From assembly GCA_024196135.1 (NCBI GenBank), contig JAMQCK010000221.1:1-36248 (forward strand): a stretch of DNA of 36,248 nucleotides. Reading direction: 5' to 3'. Below the pieces are notes generated by a model. It had not been told where the DNA came from, made no database searches, and was given only the letters and a program-made list of their open reading frames with translations. This DNA is from Pleurotus ostreatus/Saccharomyces cerevisiae fusant (taxonomy: Eukaryota > Opisthokonta). The translations under genes and the position numbers were made by a program. Each line of letters starts with the position of its first letter. Within the stretch, counting starts at the first letter, position 1. This document shows, piece after piece, positions 1 to 10,734 of this stretch.

Positions 1-1655
1 CCTCCCCGACGTCGGGTCAAAGGACCGCATATCGGTTCTGAATGTCCTGCTATACTCAAGCATTAGCGTTCCTCCTTGCTCTTGTCCCTGCCCATGCCAC
101 ATATACTGAATTACAGCGTGCACTCCGTCCAGCACGTCTGCAAACACCCATCCACCATCGCACGGCACCATCGTGTAGGGCCCGGGGTACCGACGCCAGT
201 CGTAAGCGCGAAGGTCGTGTCCATTAGTAGTTTGGATCCTGATGTGAGGTCTATCGTGAAGCACTGGTTGGCGGCCCGCCTCGAAGGTGGCGGCATGAAA
301 GCTCCCCGGTCTATTGCGGATCCTCCGGCAATGCCAGTACATTCTGAACTGCTGATTTGCCGGAGTACGTCGTGGGTGATATACTTGAGCACGGGGCACA
401 CTGAGAGTGAACCACGGCTCGAGGTCCTCGTACGTCTTGCTGAAAAATGGGCGAGGCAAGGGCGGCGAGAAGACGGTTGTCGAATTGGAATCGCAGGAGA
501 TGATGGCGATACTATCGCCGAAGGTATAAATGCGCTGTAAGGTGCCAATCAGCTACTCAGACGGAAACCCGAAGACGTGCAGGGGAATTCACCATCATTG
601 CTGATAATCCTTGTCCGTGCCGCCACCGAACGCACTCGTTGCTCACGAAGTCCCAAATTGACGCGTACTCCGAACCGACGATCACGACGCGCGTACCGAG
701 CAAGAGGGCGCTATTTTCCGGCACATGGAGATGTTCCGATAAACGTTTGCTGGCGACAGGGACGAAATTGGAGAAAGTCGAGGAGGACGCGCTGAGGTCG
801 ATGTCGTATGCGTTGATTTCGGATGATTCCCTACGACTAGCGCGTCAGTGAATGTAAGTTAGGACATCAAGGATCTATTACCCCAAAGGTTTTGCCAAGA
901 CCAGCCGCAGCGTCGAGCCATCCACAAGCCCCCAATCCGCGACTCTGCCATTGGACCCCGGCTGCGGCGCCTTCGCATCGCATTGTAGCATCGCAATAAT
1001 CCTCGGAGTCACTGCACCTTCACCTGGGCCTCCACCTTCCAAAGCGACCACCGCCACGTTCCGTAGATCCTCGACCAGCATATACTTTCCGCCCGGCAAC
1101 AGCCTCACGCCTCGTATCCGGAAATCTGCGAAGTCTGGATACTTGACCTGCTCGCGCGGCCATAAGGTAGGTTTCGGAAATCCGCAATCGTTTGTTTCGG
1201 CGTATTCTGAGCGCATGGCGGACATGACGCGGTTCGGTGTTGTGGCAAGGCGTTCCAGTAGGTCTATTTGGACGCTGCCGGACTTCTTGCCCTGCATCAT
1301 TTCGTCGAGGATGTGCTTGGGTATGAACATGTCATTCTGGACAATGACCCGCTTTGTGACGGCCTTCCAGACCCAGGGCTCTCTTGCAAGCGCCTTGAAA
1401 GCAGTACATGTCTAAGTGGGGTATGTATGGTGAGTACTTCAAATGAGTAAATTACAAGTAGCAATCACGACTCACTCGTCGAACGCGGACCAAATCCGCA
1501 GGGTGCAAGAGTGAGAAGACCAGAAGTAGTATATCTTGAGGTAGCTCGAGCAGATCATTCAAGTGATCCTGAGGATCGAGAGCTGCGCCGTTGTCCTGTG
1601 CGTGAAAGCGAGTGTCGGACTCCGACGCTGAAAGCAAAGCCTTTGTCCTGCTCAT
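1..1655 (-). CDS. F-box protein, 3' end cut by the window edge
   Basis: F-box proteins bind Skp1 and bring substrates to SCF ubiquitin ligases. Hand-spliced exons on the minus strand are 1655-1476, 1411-882, 836-593 and 534 to the window edge, giving 496 residues with the frame still open. The F-box lies at about residues 36-80 (LLELPQDILLLVFSLLHPAD, then LVRVRR joined to TCTAFKALARE and PWVWKAV), the usual F-box helix pattern with conserved L-P, F and W. The join across the first intron (1412-1475) restores this motif, which supports the model. The remaining C-terminal part contains short beta-like segments such as VRLLPGGKYMLVEDL and VVIVGSEYASIWDF. This layout is typical of the large basidiomycete F-box families with a degenerate propeller-like tail. 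The last visible residues (DPTSGR) resemble the end of such proteins, so probably only a few tens of residues are missing. The substrate is unknown. Start: first in-frame ATG before the F-box. Confidence 0.8.
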
Positions 1656-2685
1656 CCTCGACCACCGCTGGACTCAAGGAGCAAGAGTCAGCGAGTATGG
1701 TGAGGCAGAATCTACCCGTCACATTTAGCTTGCTAGTCAAGAGGACACGGCGAGTATCCTCACCTGTTAAGACTTTTTCAGTACAAAGGTCGAAAGCAAC
1801 TAGCGAGGCCCCGGGGTCGAACCAAATCTGTCATCGTTGACACGTGCGCTTGCGGCAATGTCCGATTTGCCCTCGATTGCTCTGAGATCTGTCCTTCCAT
1901 ACGCTACCAACCCCTAGAATCGGTACATCTTTCTCAGGTTTGTCCTGTCTTCTGCTACAGTAGGAGAAGAGGCAGTCTTGCGAGGGGAAATAAGCGCCTT
2001 GCGGTGGCGTGGGAGACCTCCCGGCAAAAGCCGTGTTGGGCGTCGGTCCGACGGCCCGTACCGATAATCCTCAGAAGGTCCCAAAGCCTTCTTGTCCTGA
2101 ACTTCCATCTTATCGTGTGCGCCTTTTGCTTCGACCGTTCGCCGCACACTTCGTCCAGCACATGTATGTCGTACGGCAGAACCTCAGAGCTGGATATAGA
2201 GCACGGTCCGAGGTCGCCTCGACGGACGCCGGCTTCGTCGACCGCGGCCTCATGACCATGAATGCGAATGATCATCGAAGCGATTATCCAATTTCTTTGC
2301 CCAGAGATGTGGACCATTAAGTCAAGAAAGGCATGTTCTCTCTTCACTGTAGATGTCCAGACGTCCCCGAACGACAGCAGCGAGGCTGAGATACATATCT
2401 CGTTCTGGCTGAGCAAGATCACCTTCACCGACCATCGCGACAAAGCCCCAGCCCGCCCATTTGCGCCCCGGAAGCTCGCAATGAAGTCATCAAGCGGCCT
2501 GAATTCGCCTACCCCCTGCTATCACATCGTGCAACACAACATCTCGCCCCGACGCGCGACCACGGGACCCCACCCTCCACCTTCGCGGTCCGCCCTGGGT
2601 CCGCCGGACCCTGCCTTCGCGCAATGCTTATAAGCCGCGTTGCGCCGCCAGCCCCTCCCCGTATCTCAGGCACCCTTCCCTCGTC
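1656..2685. other. Intergenic stretch without a recognisable gene
   Basis: This stretch separates the divergent F-box gene and the GH79 gene, so it holds both upstream regions. A 162-codon minus-strand reading frame (1955-2443) is open, but I recognise no domain in it. Overlapping frames on the plus strand are equally open, so it is not called as a gene. It could be a degraded gene or chance. The last 60 bases contain the TATA box of the GH79 gene. Confidence 0.5.
2628..2634 (+). promoter_or_regulatory. TATA box of the GH79 gene
   Basis: The sequence TTATAAG lies 52-58 bases upstream of the ATG at 2686. This is a normal distance for a fungal TATA element with a short 5' leader. The initiator itself cannot be located by eye. 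Confidence 0.55.
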
Positions 2686-4938
2686 ATGAAGACCGCCCCG
2701 ACCATGAGGAGCCCCGCCCTCGCGTTCGCCGCGTCCCTCCTTGCGCCTGCTTTGGCAGCGCAGTCCGACATCATCCTCAAGGGCTCACCTTTACTGCCCG
2801 CGGACGCCTCGCACACCCTCGACCGCGCGCTTGGCAGCTTCAGCATCGAGACTGCGTTCACGACGACCTTTCTCGGCAACCTCTCCACGCCGAACACGCT
2901 CACGCGCTCCTTGCTGGACGGCCTCGCACAGCGCACGGGCGTCCCTGCGGAGATACGCTTCGGAGGGATAACGGCGGATTCGACTTATTGGGACCCCAAC
3001 TTGGAGGACGAGATATACAACTACTACGACGATGAAGGAACGCTGTACAACACGACCATCGGACCGAAGTACTTCCAGCTATTGACGAGCCTGCTGCCGG
3101 CGGGCACGAAGATCATCGTAAACTTGGTACGTCCAGAATTAGCTATACTTGGAAAACGAACGTGAACTGACTACGTATAGAACTTGCAAGACTTAGACAC
3201 CGAGGGCGCGTTGGCGGTCGCCGCGGGTGCATTGCAAGGCATCCCGGAGCCTCAACTGTTCGCATTCGAGAGTGATTAGACTACCCATCCGCTCGATAGT
3301 GCTTGTCTGATTAACGCACGCTACAGTTGGCAACGAGCCTGACCACTACCTCAACTTCACTCCAGAGAACTACACCGCCATCTGGAAGGTCAGCATCATG
3401 TCCTTCCTCTCCCTTCCTCTTACACGTCCCCTCTTCTCTTCTCGTCGCTGACCTCTTCTCTTCTCGTCGCTGACCTCTTCTCTTCTCGTCGCTAACATCT
3501 TCTTCATCGTCGCTGACCGCTTCTCGCCTCAACACTAAACCATCATCCCCCCATAGAACATGGCCCAAAACATCACCGCCGACCTCGGGCTTGAGTCGCC
3601 CATGTTCCAGCTCGGCGCGACCGCGGAGGACCCGCTGTGGCCGTACGACACGCCCGAAGCGAAGGGGCAGCTCGACTGCGCGAGCGCGCTCGCGGCAGGG
3701 GCGAACGAGGGCGGTGTGGTGAAGACGTGCAGCGAGCATACGTATCAGTATAGTGTGAGTGGACTCGTTTGGCTTTGGATGTGGCGTGCTGCTTTCGTGC
3801 GGTGCGACGGTGGATGGGGGGATTGTTAGATGACGACATGCTAACGACTGCCATAGGTGTGCGACCCCAAGCGTGCGGCGGTGGCGACGCTGCCGAACTT
3901 GGTGAACCACACGCGGTTGGCTGTGTGAGTGGTGCTTGATCCTTGGTGAGCAAGCGCTTACATTCGACTTCAGATACCTCGACCTCTGGCAGCCGCGCAT
4001 CAAGACCGTGCGCGAAGCACTGGGTCCGGATGCTTTCTACATCGGTCAGTCTACCAGGTAAACCATCGAGGATGCTGGAAATGACTGTCGACGCAGGCGA
4101 ATACAGTTCAGTGTCCTGCTCTGGGCATGCGAATGTCTCCGACACCTTTGGCCAGGCGATGTGGCTGGTACGTCCCAACTTACCTTCCCATCCTGAGCCT
4201 CCTCTCACATCCGCCCCAGCTCGACACCACCCTCTACGCCGCCTCTATCAACGTCACCAAGCTCTTCACGCACCAAGGCGGCCCGCTCGCCCTCCAGTCC
4301 TCCTCTCAGCTCAACCACGGCGGCCTCAGCCTGTACGACATGTGGTACCCCGTCGAAAACGTCAACGGCCCAGTCAAAGTCTTTCCCTCTTACGCCGCCT
4401 ACCTCTTCGTCGCGGAGATGCTCGGGACGTCGGGCGATCTGCAGATCGCGAACCTCTACCCTGGCCGCCAGGCGAACGGCTCGACGATCACGCCGGCGCT
4501 GGGGAATACGAGCGAGGGGCAGATCAGCGTCTATGGGCTGTGGGATGAGGCAAAGCCGGAGTACCCGTCGAAGTTTGCGGTGTTGAATCTGGAAATTTAT
4601 AATGTGACGCAGGTGAGTGGGCGGTGGATTCTCGTTGATGAGTTGTGGGTGTGCCGGAGGCTGACGAAGTGCTTCTGCAGGCCGAAGCCGGGGAGACGCG
4701 TCCGAATGCGACGGTAGACTTGTCAGCGTATCTGCCGGAGGGCGAGACGACGCTGCGTGTGCGCAGGATGCAGGCGCCTGGTGCGGATGTGAAGGAGGGC
4801 AGCGTGACGCAGTGGGCTGGGCAGACGTACGGGGAGGGCGTTGCTGCGGGTGAGTTGGTCGAGGAGACCTTCACAGGCAAGAACATCACCGTGGAGGCGT
4901 CGGGGGCGGCGTTGATCTTCGTCGAGGCCTCGGCATAG
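2686..4938 (+). CDS. Secreted glycoside hydrolase family 79 (beta-glucuronidase type)
   Basis: Predicted extracellular retaining glycosidase that would release glucuronic acid (or its 4-O-methyl form) from arabinogalactan-type glycans. Exons: 2686-3126, 3181-3271, 3327-3388, 3557-3754, 3857-3924, 3974-4044, 4097-4167, 4220-4612, 4681-4938, giving 550 residues, normal for fungal GH79. A signal peptide covers about residues 1-25 (hydrophobic core, cleavage near ALAA/QSD). Family motifs in order are FGGITADSTYW, GNEPDHY with candidate acid/base E181, and GEYSSVSCSG with candidate nucleophile E312. A C-terminal beta-sandwich region from roughly residue 430 matches the beta-glucuronidase C-terminal domain. 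Splicing of introns 2 and 6 restores the two catalytic motifs. Many N-x-S/T sites agree with secretion. Intron 3 is unusually long (168 nt) because of a small tandem repeat. The exact substrate is inferred from the family, not visible in sequence. Confidence 0.94.
3430..3516 (+). repeat. 22-nt minisatellite inside GH79 intron 3
   Basis: Three near-identical 22-nt units start at 3430, 3452 and 3474 (each cctcttctcttctcgtcgct followed by ga or aa). A fourth, diverged unit ends at 3516. The pyrimidine-rich units lie upstream of the 3' splice site of the intron at 3389-3556 and account for about half of that intron's extra length relative to its neighbours. Confidence 0.9.
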
Positions 4939-5424
4939 GTGGAAGGGAATTCGATTCATGGACATGATTGCGTCTAACTGTATTCTATCCTCTGCTTTCT
5001 CGATGCGTTGACCTGAACTTCTGAAGTCACCATCGGGCGTCTGCATCTTCTTTCCGTGCTGCCGTCGGACATAAGGCACTCGTCGTCTTCGGGCACACCC
5101 TGAGTTGTCATTCATTTGGCTGACTGTCGCCGCTGTCCGTAAGCCATTGATCCCCATCGTCCTCACCGCGCAACCTGTCATCCGCCGCTGCCTCTCCTTC
5201 GAGCATGTCCGCTCTACTCGCTCGAGCCCCCCTGAATTTCTCGAGCCGTCGCGAAGATGAGCTCATGCGGTCAGTCAGCCACAGGGAACGCTGACGAAGA
5301 CATGGGGGAACACATATAAGCCGACGCGACTGAACGCCTTTCTGACATCACTGAACGAGTTCACTGCATACATAACCTCCTGTCGAAGTCTACCTTCCTC
5401 TCAACCCTCTCGAACACAACTACC
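4939..5424. other. Intergenic region between GH79 and the NmrA-like gene
   Basis: It holds the GH79 3' flank and the promoter of the following same-strand gene. A TATA box lies at 5314-5320. A pyrimidine-rich leader (many CCTC and TCAACC runs at about 5380-5420) precedes the ATG, as is common in highly expressed fungal genes. I see no coding signal here. Confidence 0.6.
5314..5320 (+). promoter_or_regulatory. TATA box of the NmrA-like gene
   Basis: ATATAAG lies about 105 bases upstream of the ATG at 5425, followed by a CT-rich leader. Position and sequence fit a TATA element, with a start site expected about 30-60 bases downstream. Confidence 0.55.
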
Positions 5425-6695
5425 ATGGCGACGAAGACGATCTTCATCAACGGCGTGACTGGTGAGGAGGACTGATTGCCATCAGCGTGGCTTCAGCGCG
5501 CTCATCACCACCACCATGACCAGGCTACATCGGCGGCACTGTACTCGCCGACTTGCTCAAACGCCCGGATATCTCGTCGTACAAGATTAGGGCGCTGGTG
5601 CGCAACAAGGAGAAGGCGGAGAAGCTGAAGGAGCTGGGCGTTGAGCCCGTGCTTGGCGAGCTCGATGATGTCGACATCATCGAGAAGGAGGCCAGCGAGG
5701 CGGATGTGGTGATTGCTACGGTGCGCGACGCGTCTTCGATTGTGGTTCGGTGTACTGACAAGCGCGTAGGCGGACTGCGACCACGAACCCTCCGCGCACG
5801 CCATCCTCCGCGGTGCGAAGAAGCGCTTCGAGGCGACTGGCAAGCGCCCGGTCTTCATCAACACTGTACGTCTACCCCCGCCCGTCCCCCCCGCCCCCCG
5901 CGCCCCCCCCCCAGTCCGGCACCGGCGTCCTCTCCGACAACGCGCGCGGCCTCACCACCACCGACACCATCTACGACGACTCCAACGTCGAGCAGATGGC
6001 CTCCATCCCCCTCACCCAGATCCACCGCCCCGTCGACGTCGCGATCGTCGACGCCGACACCGCGGGTTACGTCTACACCTACATCATCCTTCCCTCCACC
6101 ATCTACGGCTGGGCGAAGCACGACCTGGTCGACCGCGGGATCGCGAATTACCGCTCGGTGCAGGTGCCCGTGCTCGCGGCGGCCTCGCTCGAGCGCCGCC
6201 GCGCGGGAATGGTGGGCAAGGGCGTGAGTCTCTGGCCGAGCGTGGAGGTGCATGAGCTGGGCGACTTGTACAACATCATCTTCGAGAAGGCGACGAAGGA
6301 TCCGGAGTCTTTGGGCCATGGCAAGAACGGCTACTACTTTGGCGCGAGCGACGAGCACTCGTGGTACGAGATCAGCAAGGCTATCGGCGAGGCGCTGGTC
6401 AAGCTCGGCCGCGCGGACGACCCTGAGCCCACGTCCTTCACCAAGGAGGAGCTCGAGAAGTACTTTGCAGTGAGTGGAGTTAGTGCATATATTCGCATCT
6501 GGAAGCTGACAAAGTTTGTAGGGTTCTGAGTACTGGGGATCCAACTCGCGCGCCCGTGCGAACCACTCGAAGTCCCTGGGGTGGAACCCGAAGAAGACTA
6601 CGGAGGACCTGTTGGCGAGCATCGAGCAGGAGGTGCGCGGCTGCATTGAGAAGCCATTCAAGGTGCCCGCTGGCAAGGAGTACCCTACCCATTAG
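5425..6695 (+). CDS. NmrA-like NAD(P)-binding Rossmann-fold protein
   Basis: Exons: 5425-5461, 5524-5720, 5770-5865, 5915-6469, 6522-6695, giving 352 residues. The N-terminus is a classic extended-SDR/NmrA dinucleotide fold: IFINGVTGYIGG with G10, G13 and G16 in the loop, followed by a helix and by IRALVRNKEKAEKL, where R after the second strand suggests NADP(H) preference. A further core segment is VVIATADCDHEPSAHAILRG. The glycine loop is only formed when intron 1 is removed, and the third motif only when intron 2 is removed, which supports the splicing. The C-terminal part (VHELGDLYNIIFEKA, GYYFGASDEHSWYEISKAIG) is typical of the nucleoside-diphosphate-sugar-epimerase-like branch. No clear Tyr-x3-Lys catalytic pair is evident, so it may be a redox sensor or a reductase. 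The substrate cannot be named. The gene is convergent with Argonaute. Confidence 0.87.
5881..5912 (+). repeat. Poly-C tract in an intron
   Basis: The 3' half of the third intron (5866-5914) of the NmrA-like gene is almost entirely C with single G or T interruptions, ending directly in the AG splice acceptor. It serves as an extreme polypyrimidine tract and is a likely site of length variation or sequencing error. Confidence 0.8.
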
Positions 6696-7011
6696 AAGTG
6701 TACGCCTACAGGAAGCAAGAACAATGTACTTGTAGCCGATGAAATCGAAGCTTGAGAAGCCAACTCGAAGCTTTGCAGACGTCCATCGAGCGGAGATCAT
6801 ATGAACAGCTGCATGCAGATTCCATTCAGACGCAGAGCATCCAGCTACACAAAGAATAGTACAAGCAAAGAGACAGCATCGTAAAAGTAGTCGGGAAGTA
6901 TAAGTACAGTAGACATACAGGCGAAACGAGCAAGAGACAGCAAGCATATTCATGTTACATACAAATAAGCGTTATAAACGACGCTCACTTGACCGCAACC
7001 CTTCCAGTCAA
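6696..7011. other. Convergent 3' flanks of the NmrA-like and Argonaute genes
   Basis: Two tail-to-tail genes share this 316-base spacer, so it holds both 3' untranslated regions. It is richer in A and T than the genes on either side. No gene or RNA was recognised in it. Confidence 0.6.
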
Positions 7012-10000
7012 TCACAGATAGAACATTGTGTTCTTGAGCGCCGGATTCGCCCCACCATGCCACAGCTCCTCCGCCTCCCTAAACACCTCCGCATCCTGCT
7101 CCGACCCGCCCGACGTCGCCGTCGCCCGCGGAATACGGCTGATACCGTGCAGCAGCGGGTGCAGGTAGCACCGGCCGCGCTCGCACGCTAGGTCCGCATA
7201 GTACGCCGGGCTGACGAGGCTGACCGCCTTCGTCGCGCGCGCGAACATGTACGAGACGTTATTGGTGAGCGTCTGGAGATCGTCGGCGGTGAAGCCCATC
7301 TCGTCGTGCACGACGTAGTAGTGCGTGGGCTTGGTGGTGCCTTGAAGGCCGCCGTGCGCTTGGAGGAAGAAGTCGAACTCGTAGATGGCGGTGACGCCGC
7401 GGTCGACGACGGTCCCAGCCTTGGGGTTGCCCTTGTTGTCGGCGCCGTCAGAGTTGGTGGGATAGAAGCGCGTGTGGTGGCGCTTGCCTGAGGTCAGGTC
7501 AGTATACAGGTATATACACTTTGTAGGGACACGAACCGCAGATGACAATCGTAAGCTTGGGGTTGTACTTCCCGCTCGCCGTGTCGAACCTCTTGAAAGC
7601 CGCCTTGATCTCGGGCATCTCCTCCGCAACGACAGTGGCGAATTGGCCCTAGACACTAGTCAACCGAGGATCTTACTTGTCGCCAGCGATTGCATTCACC
7701 TCAGACACGCCATCGCGGTAGACCAGCACGCGGCTTGGAAGCTTGTTATTCGTCGCCTTGTACAACGTCAAACGCTCGACCATCGCTCTCGATAGATTCG
7801 TGACCATCTGCAAGACGTCAATAGCTGCGCAAAACGTCCCTCAAAGGCCAGTAGACCGACCTCTTTCTTGGACTCCTGGATCTCGAGGCTGCATGGGAAC
7901 TGCCCGTAAGCGTCGTCGATGCTCGCGACGACAGCCGCGATGGAGGGCGTGCCCTTGACCGTCGCCGGGCCCGGGTGCGTGACGTCGATGCCGACGAGCA
8001 TGGTAGGCTCCTGCTTGAGCCAGGACGTGCTGGCGGGGTCGAGGCCGTGACTGTGCGAAGTCAGTGAGTTGAGCCCAAGGATGTGCACTGACACTCACTT
8101 ATTACCGCCTAGCTTCATGTTCAACTTCAACGCGACGTTGGCGAAGTACTGAAGCTGGCCTGAAGGTATACGTCAGCGCGATCCACGCTCCAAAGCTCTG
8201 GAAGCGCATACCCTTCTGGTTCCTGATCTTTGCAGACTGCACGCAAACAGTGCCAATGCCCAGCCACGAGTCGCAAAGGTGCTTCAAGCCGGAGTAGATG
8301 TGCTTGTCGCCGTTGGCCAAGATGACGAGCATGATCGCAGGCTTCGGCCTCGCCTGCTCCATCAAGCCCTTGCGAATCGCATTGATTCTGCATAACTGGT
8401 CAATAATCAAGATCTCCCGCAGCAGCGCATCCACTCACGAAATCTTCCTCGTCGGATCGGTCGGGTCCTTCGGTACCAGCCCAATATCGTATATCGGCGG
8501 ACTCTTCTGCTTCACTACCATCCCGCTCGTTGCGCACATGCTCGCAAACCCGTCGATCACCTGCTTCAGCGCCGGATCGTTCTTGTTCTGGAACTCGTCC
8601 CGGCTCCTATCATGCAGCACAATGACCGCCCAGTTCTGCAGAGTCGCGCCCTTGGCGAAGCGCACGTTGCGCAGGTTCCAGCTTGCGCGGTCGTCGACCT
8701 CCGGTTCGCCCCTCCCGTACTTGATCTTCGGCGGTGTGAGGATGCGCCCGGGGACAACGGTCATCTCGCGCCCGATGCTAATGCCGAAGGCACCGAGGGG
8801 CCCGTCGCTCGGCGCGTAGCCGAGCTTGGAGAGCCCGGTGTTCGAAATGAGTGACGCGTTGTTAGCGGGTGGAAGCGCAGCGACGGTGATCATGCGCGCG
8901 GTGTGCTCGTCGAGGAGCTTGCCCTTGAAGACTTGATTCGGGAGAATTTGACAAAGCTCAGGGGGCAGCAGATTATCCTTCGTCGAGCCAACGTTGACCA
9001 GCGGGATCTCGGGGTGCTTCAACTGGCGCCCATACTCTGCGCACTAGATAAGAGAGGTACAAGACTTTGCATTCTGTGACTTACTCTTTGCAAAGTATTC
9101 CTCCACGGTGACGACTTTGCCGAGCTCGGCGCAGTGGAATCTGTGCTGCTTCGCGTTTACCTTGGCCAGGCCCTTGACGGTTTTGCGATATCCTAGGTGG
9201 GTCGCGATGACACGGAGGCCCTTGACGAAGACAGAAGGACGCGCGCCGAAGCTGGCGTCCTTAAACTCGATCATTGCCCTGTCAAGTGCTCCTTCCTTGT
9301 AGAAAGCGGTGGTGCATACTGAATGTCACGTCAGCCAGTGAACACATACACACAAATGAAGTACTGACCGTTCACGTTGACCATTAGTTGGTGATGGCTC
9401 GGACGAACGGATGTGAAGAAGCCCTTCCATGCTTCAAGACCACCTCCCAGGTCGAAGGGCTGTATAGCTTGGTCCTTGAAAAAGAACCGGTTACGCCCAA
9501 CTAGCACACCGCCGCCTGGACGGTTCGCATAGGCCGACAGCACAACTGTTTCCAACAGTCAGTCAAACGTTCAGACAACGAGTTATGTACTCACTGTTAA
9601 GGGCTGAGATGATAGGAAGGACGTCGTAGCCTCGGTAGTTTGGCTGGCCAGCGAGGTAGCTGCGGACGTTGAGCGGAATACGCACATAAAGCAATTTACT
9701 CACTTGTGAAGGTGGGATGTGTCGATCTCCTGCATGAACTCGATGGTGAGGGTGTACTCCTTCCCGCCAGCTCGCGGTCCTTCTTCATCTTCGTCGTAGT
9801 ATGGAACGCGAATAACAATGGGTTCCTTCAGGCGCTTAGCAGCAATCATGCGGTTCGACGCATCGTGTGCGACGTTGTTCCGCAAACCAAGCGAGGCCCA
9901 CTCGGGGCGTTGCTCGGCCAGCTGGAAGATGCGCTTCTTGACGCGGCGATTGGCCGTACCAGCGACGGGTGTGATGCGCACATCGTACTCGTAGAGCGGG

Positions 10001-10434
10001 CGCTTAGGGACCTTAACGGGGAAGAAGTTCGACCGCAAGGTGACCTGGCGTCCCTTGGTGCCAAAGTCGGGCCGCACGGGCATGTCGTTGGAGCGGATGG
10101 ACAAACTCTGGAGGGAGGCGACCAGCTCATCCTGCGAGTTGTCGGTGAGACGGGCGTCTATCGACGCCGGGCCCCCAAAGATGCTGTAGACGAAGTTCAG
10201 CCCCACTTACAGTGCTCAGATGGATACTACGCACGCTCCAGAGAAACCTCCACGACCTCCACGTCTGAATCCGCCGCCGCCGCGGTCGCCGCCTCCACCG
10301 CGATATCCACCGCCTCCGCCTCCGCTCCCACCTCGACCACCTCCGCGGTAGCCACCGCGATCTCCGCCGCCTCTGTAGCCGCCTCTGTCTCCGCCGCCGC
10401 CACGACCGCGTCCTCTATCGCCTCGATAGCTCAT
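7012..10434 (-). CDS. AGO: Argonaute, slicer-competent by its active-site residues
   Basis: Core RNA-silencing protein: binds small RNA and cuts matching transcripts. Minus-strand exons: 10434-10235, 10183-9704, 9659-9595, 9545-9369, 9318-9085, 9036-8439, 8387-8212, 8159-8099, 8050-7861, 7807-7700, 7648-7537, 7487-7012, giving 958 residues. Residues 1-66 are an RGG/GGY-rich disordered tail. The N domain follows (PVRPDFGTKGRQVTLRSNFF), then the L1 linker, PAZ (RPSVFVKGLRV, VTVEEYFAKKY), MID (PAIMLVILANGDKHIY) and PIWI. The PIWI tetrad is complete: D686 (GIDVTHPGP), E727 (end of ESKKE), D759 (VYRDGVSE) and D899 (AYYADLACERGRCYL), the DEDD form common in fungi. All twelve exons join in phase, and each junction restores a conserved segment. 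The C-terminus ends in MFYL, as expected for the family. It is similar in type to Neurospora QDE-2. The start is the ATG opening the RGG tail. It is divergent from translin. Confidence 0.97.
10235..10434 (-). repeat. Imperfect GGN/CGN repeat encoding the Argonaute RGG tail
   Basis: Short glycine- and arginine-rich units (RGG, GGY, RGGGDRGGY) recur in tandem and make the DNA strand strongly purine-biased. RGG tails of Argonautes are known arginine-methylation and RNA- or Tudor-binding segments. The repetitive DNA is expected to vary in length between strains. Confidence 0.8.
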
Positions 10435-10734
10435 TCTGGGTGAGAAGGCGATGGTTCAGGACAAGGATGCACTGAGAGACTCCATATTGAATGTGCAACG
10501 ACATGCCTGCGCCTCATGATGATGTGAGCAATGGTGACTCATGCCAACTAGGGTCGGAGACCGCGCTTGCAAGGCAAGGTCTGGGTTCGAACTAAGATGC
10601 ATCTGAACAATTCAGCTTGGTCACGGTTACTGTCACGGTACCAATGACGCTGCTGCTTGTTCAGGACCACCACTTCTAGAAGGGCCGCCATTCTGAGGCT
10701 TTCATCTGGCACTCCTGCTGAAACCCACGACATC
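10435..10734. promoter_or_regulatory. Shared divergent promoter of Argonaute and translin
   Basis: Only 300 bases separate the two start codons, so the promoters must overlap or be shared. There is no TATA box. A CCAAT element lies at 10641-10645, about 90 bases before the translin ATG. A TGACTCA (bZIP/Gcn4/AP-1-type) site is at 10535-10541. The heptamer TCACGGT occurs twice in 17 bases from 10621. The elements are visible, but their use is inferred. Confidence 0.55.

Noticed and set aside
76..540. Plus-strand 154-codon frame at the left edge
   Set aside because: The minus strand here is the last visible exon of the F-box gene, joined in phase across a 58-nt intron.
3389..3556. CRISPR-like array
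   Set aside because: The 22-nt units are directly adjacent without spacers and lie inside a eukaryotic intron.
5858..6676. 272-codon minus-strand frame opposite the NmrA-like gene
   Set aside because: It is composed of antisense low-complexity (Val/Asp/Gly/Arg) sequence and overlaps a well-supported Rossmann-fold gene.
9706..10443. Plus-strand 245-codon frame opposite the Argonaute N-terminus
   Set aside because: Its Ser/Ala/Thr-rich end is simply the reverse of the RGG-coding repeat. The minus-strand Argonaute exons explain this DNA.
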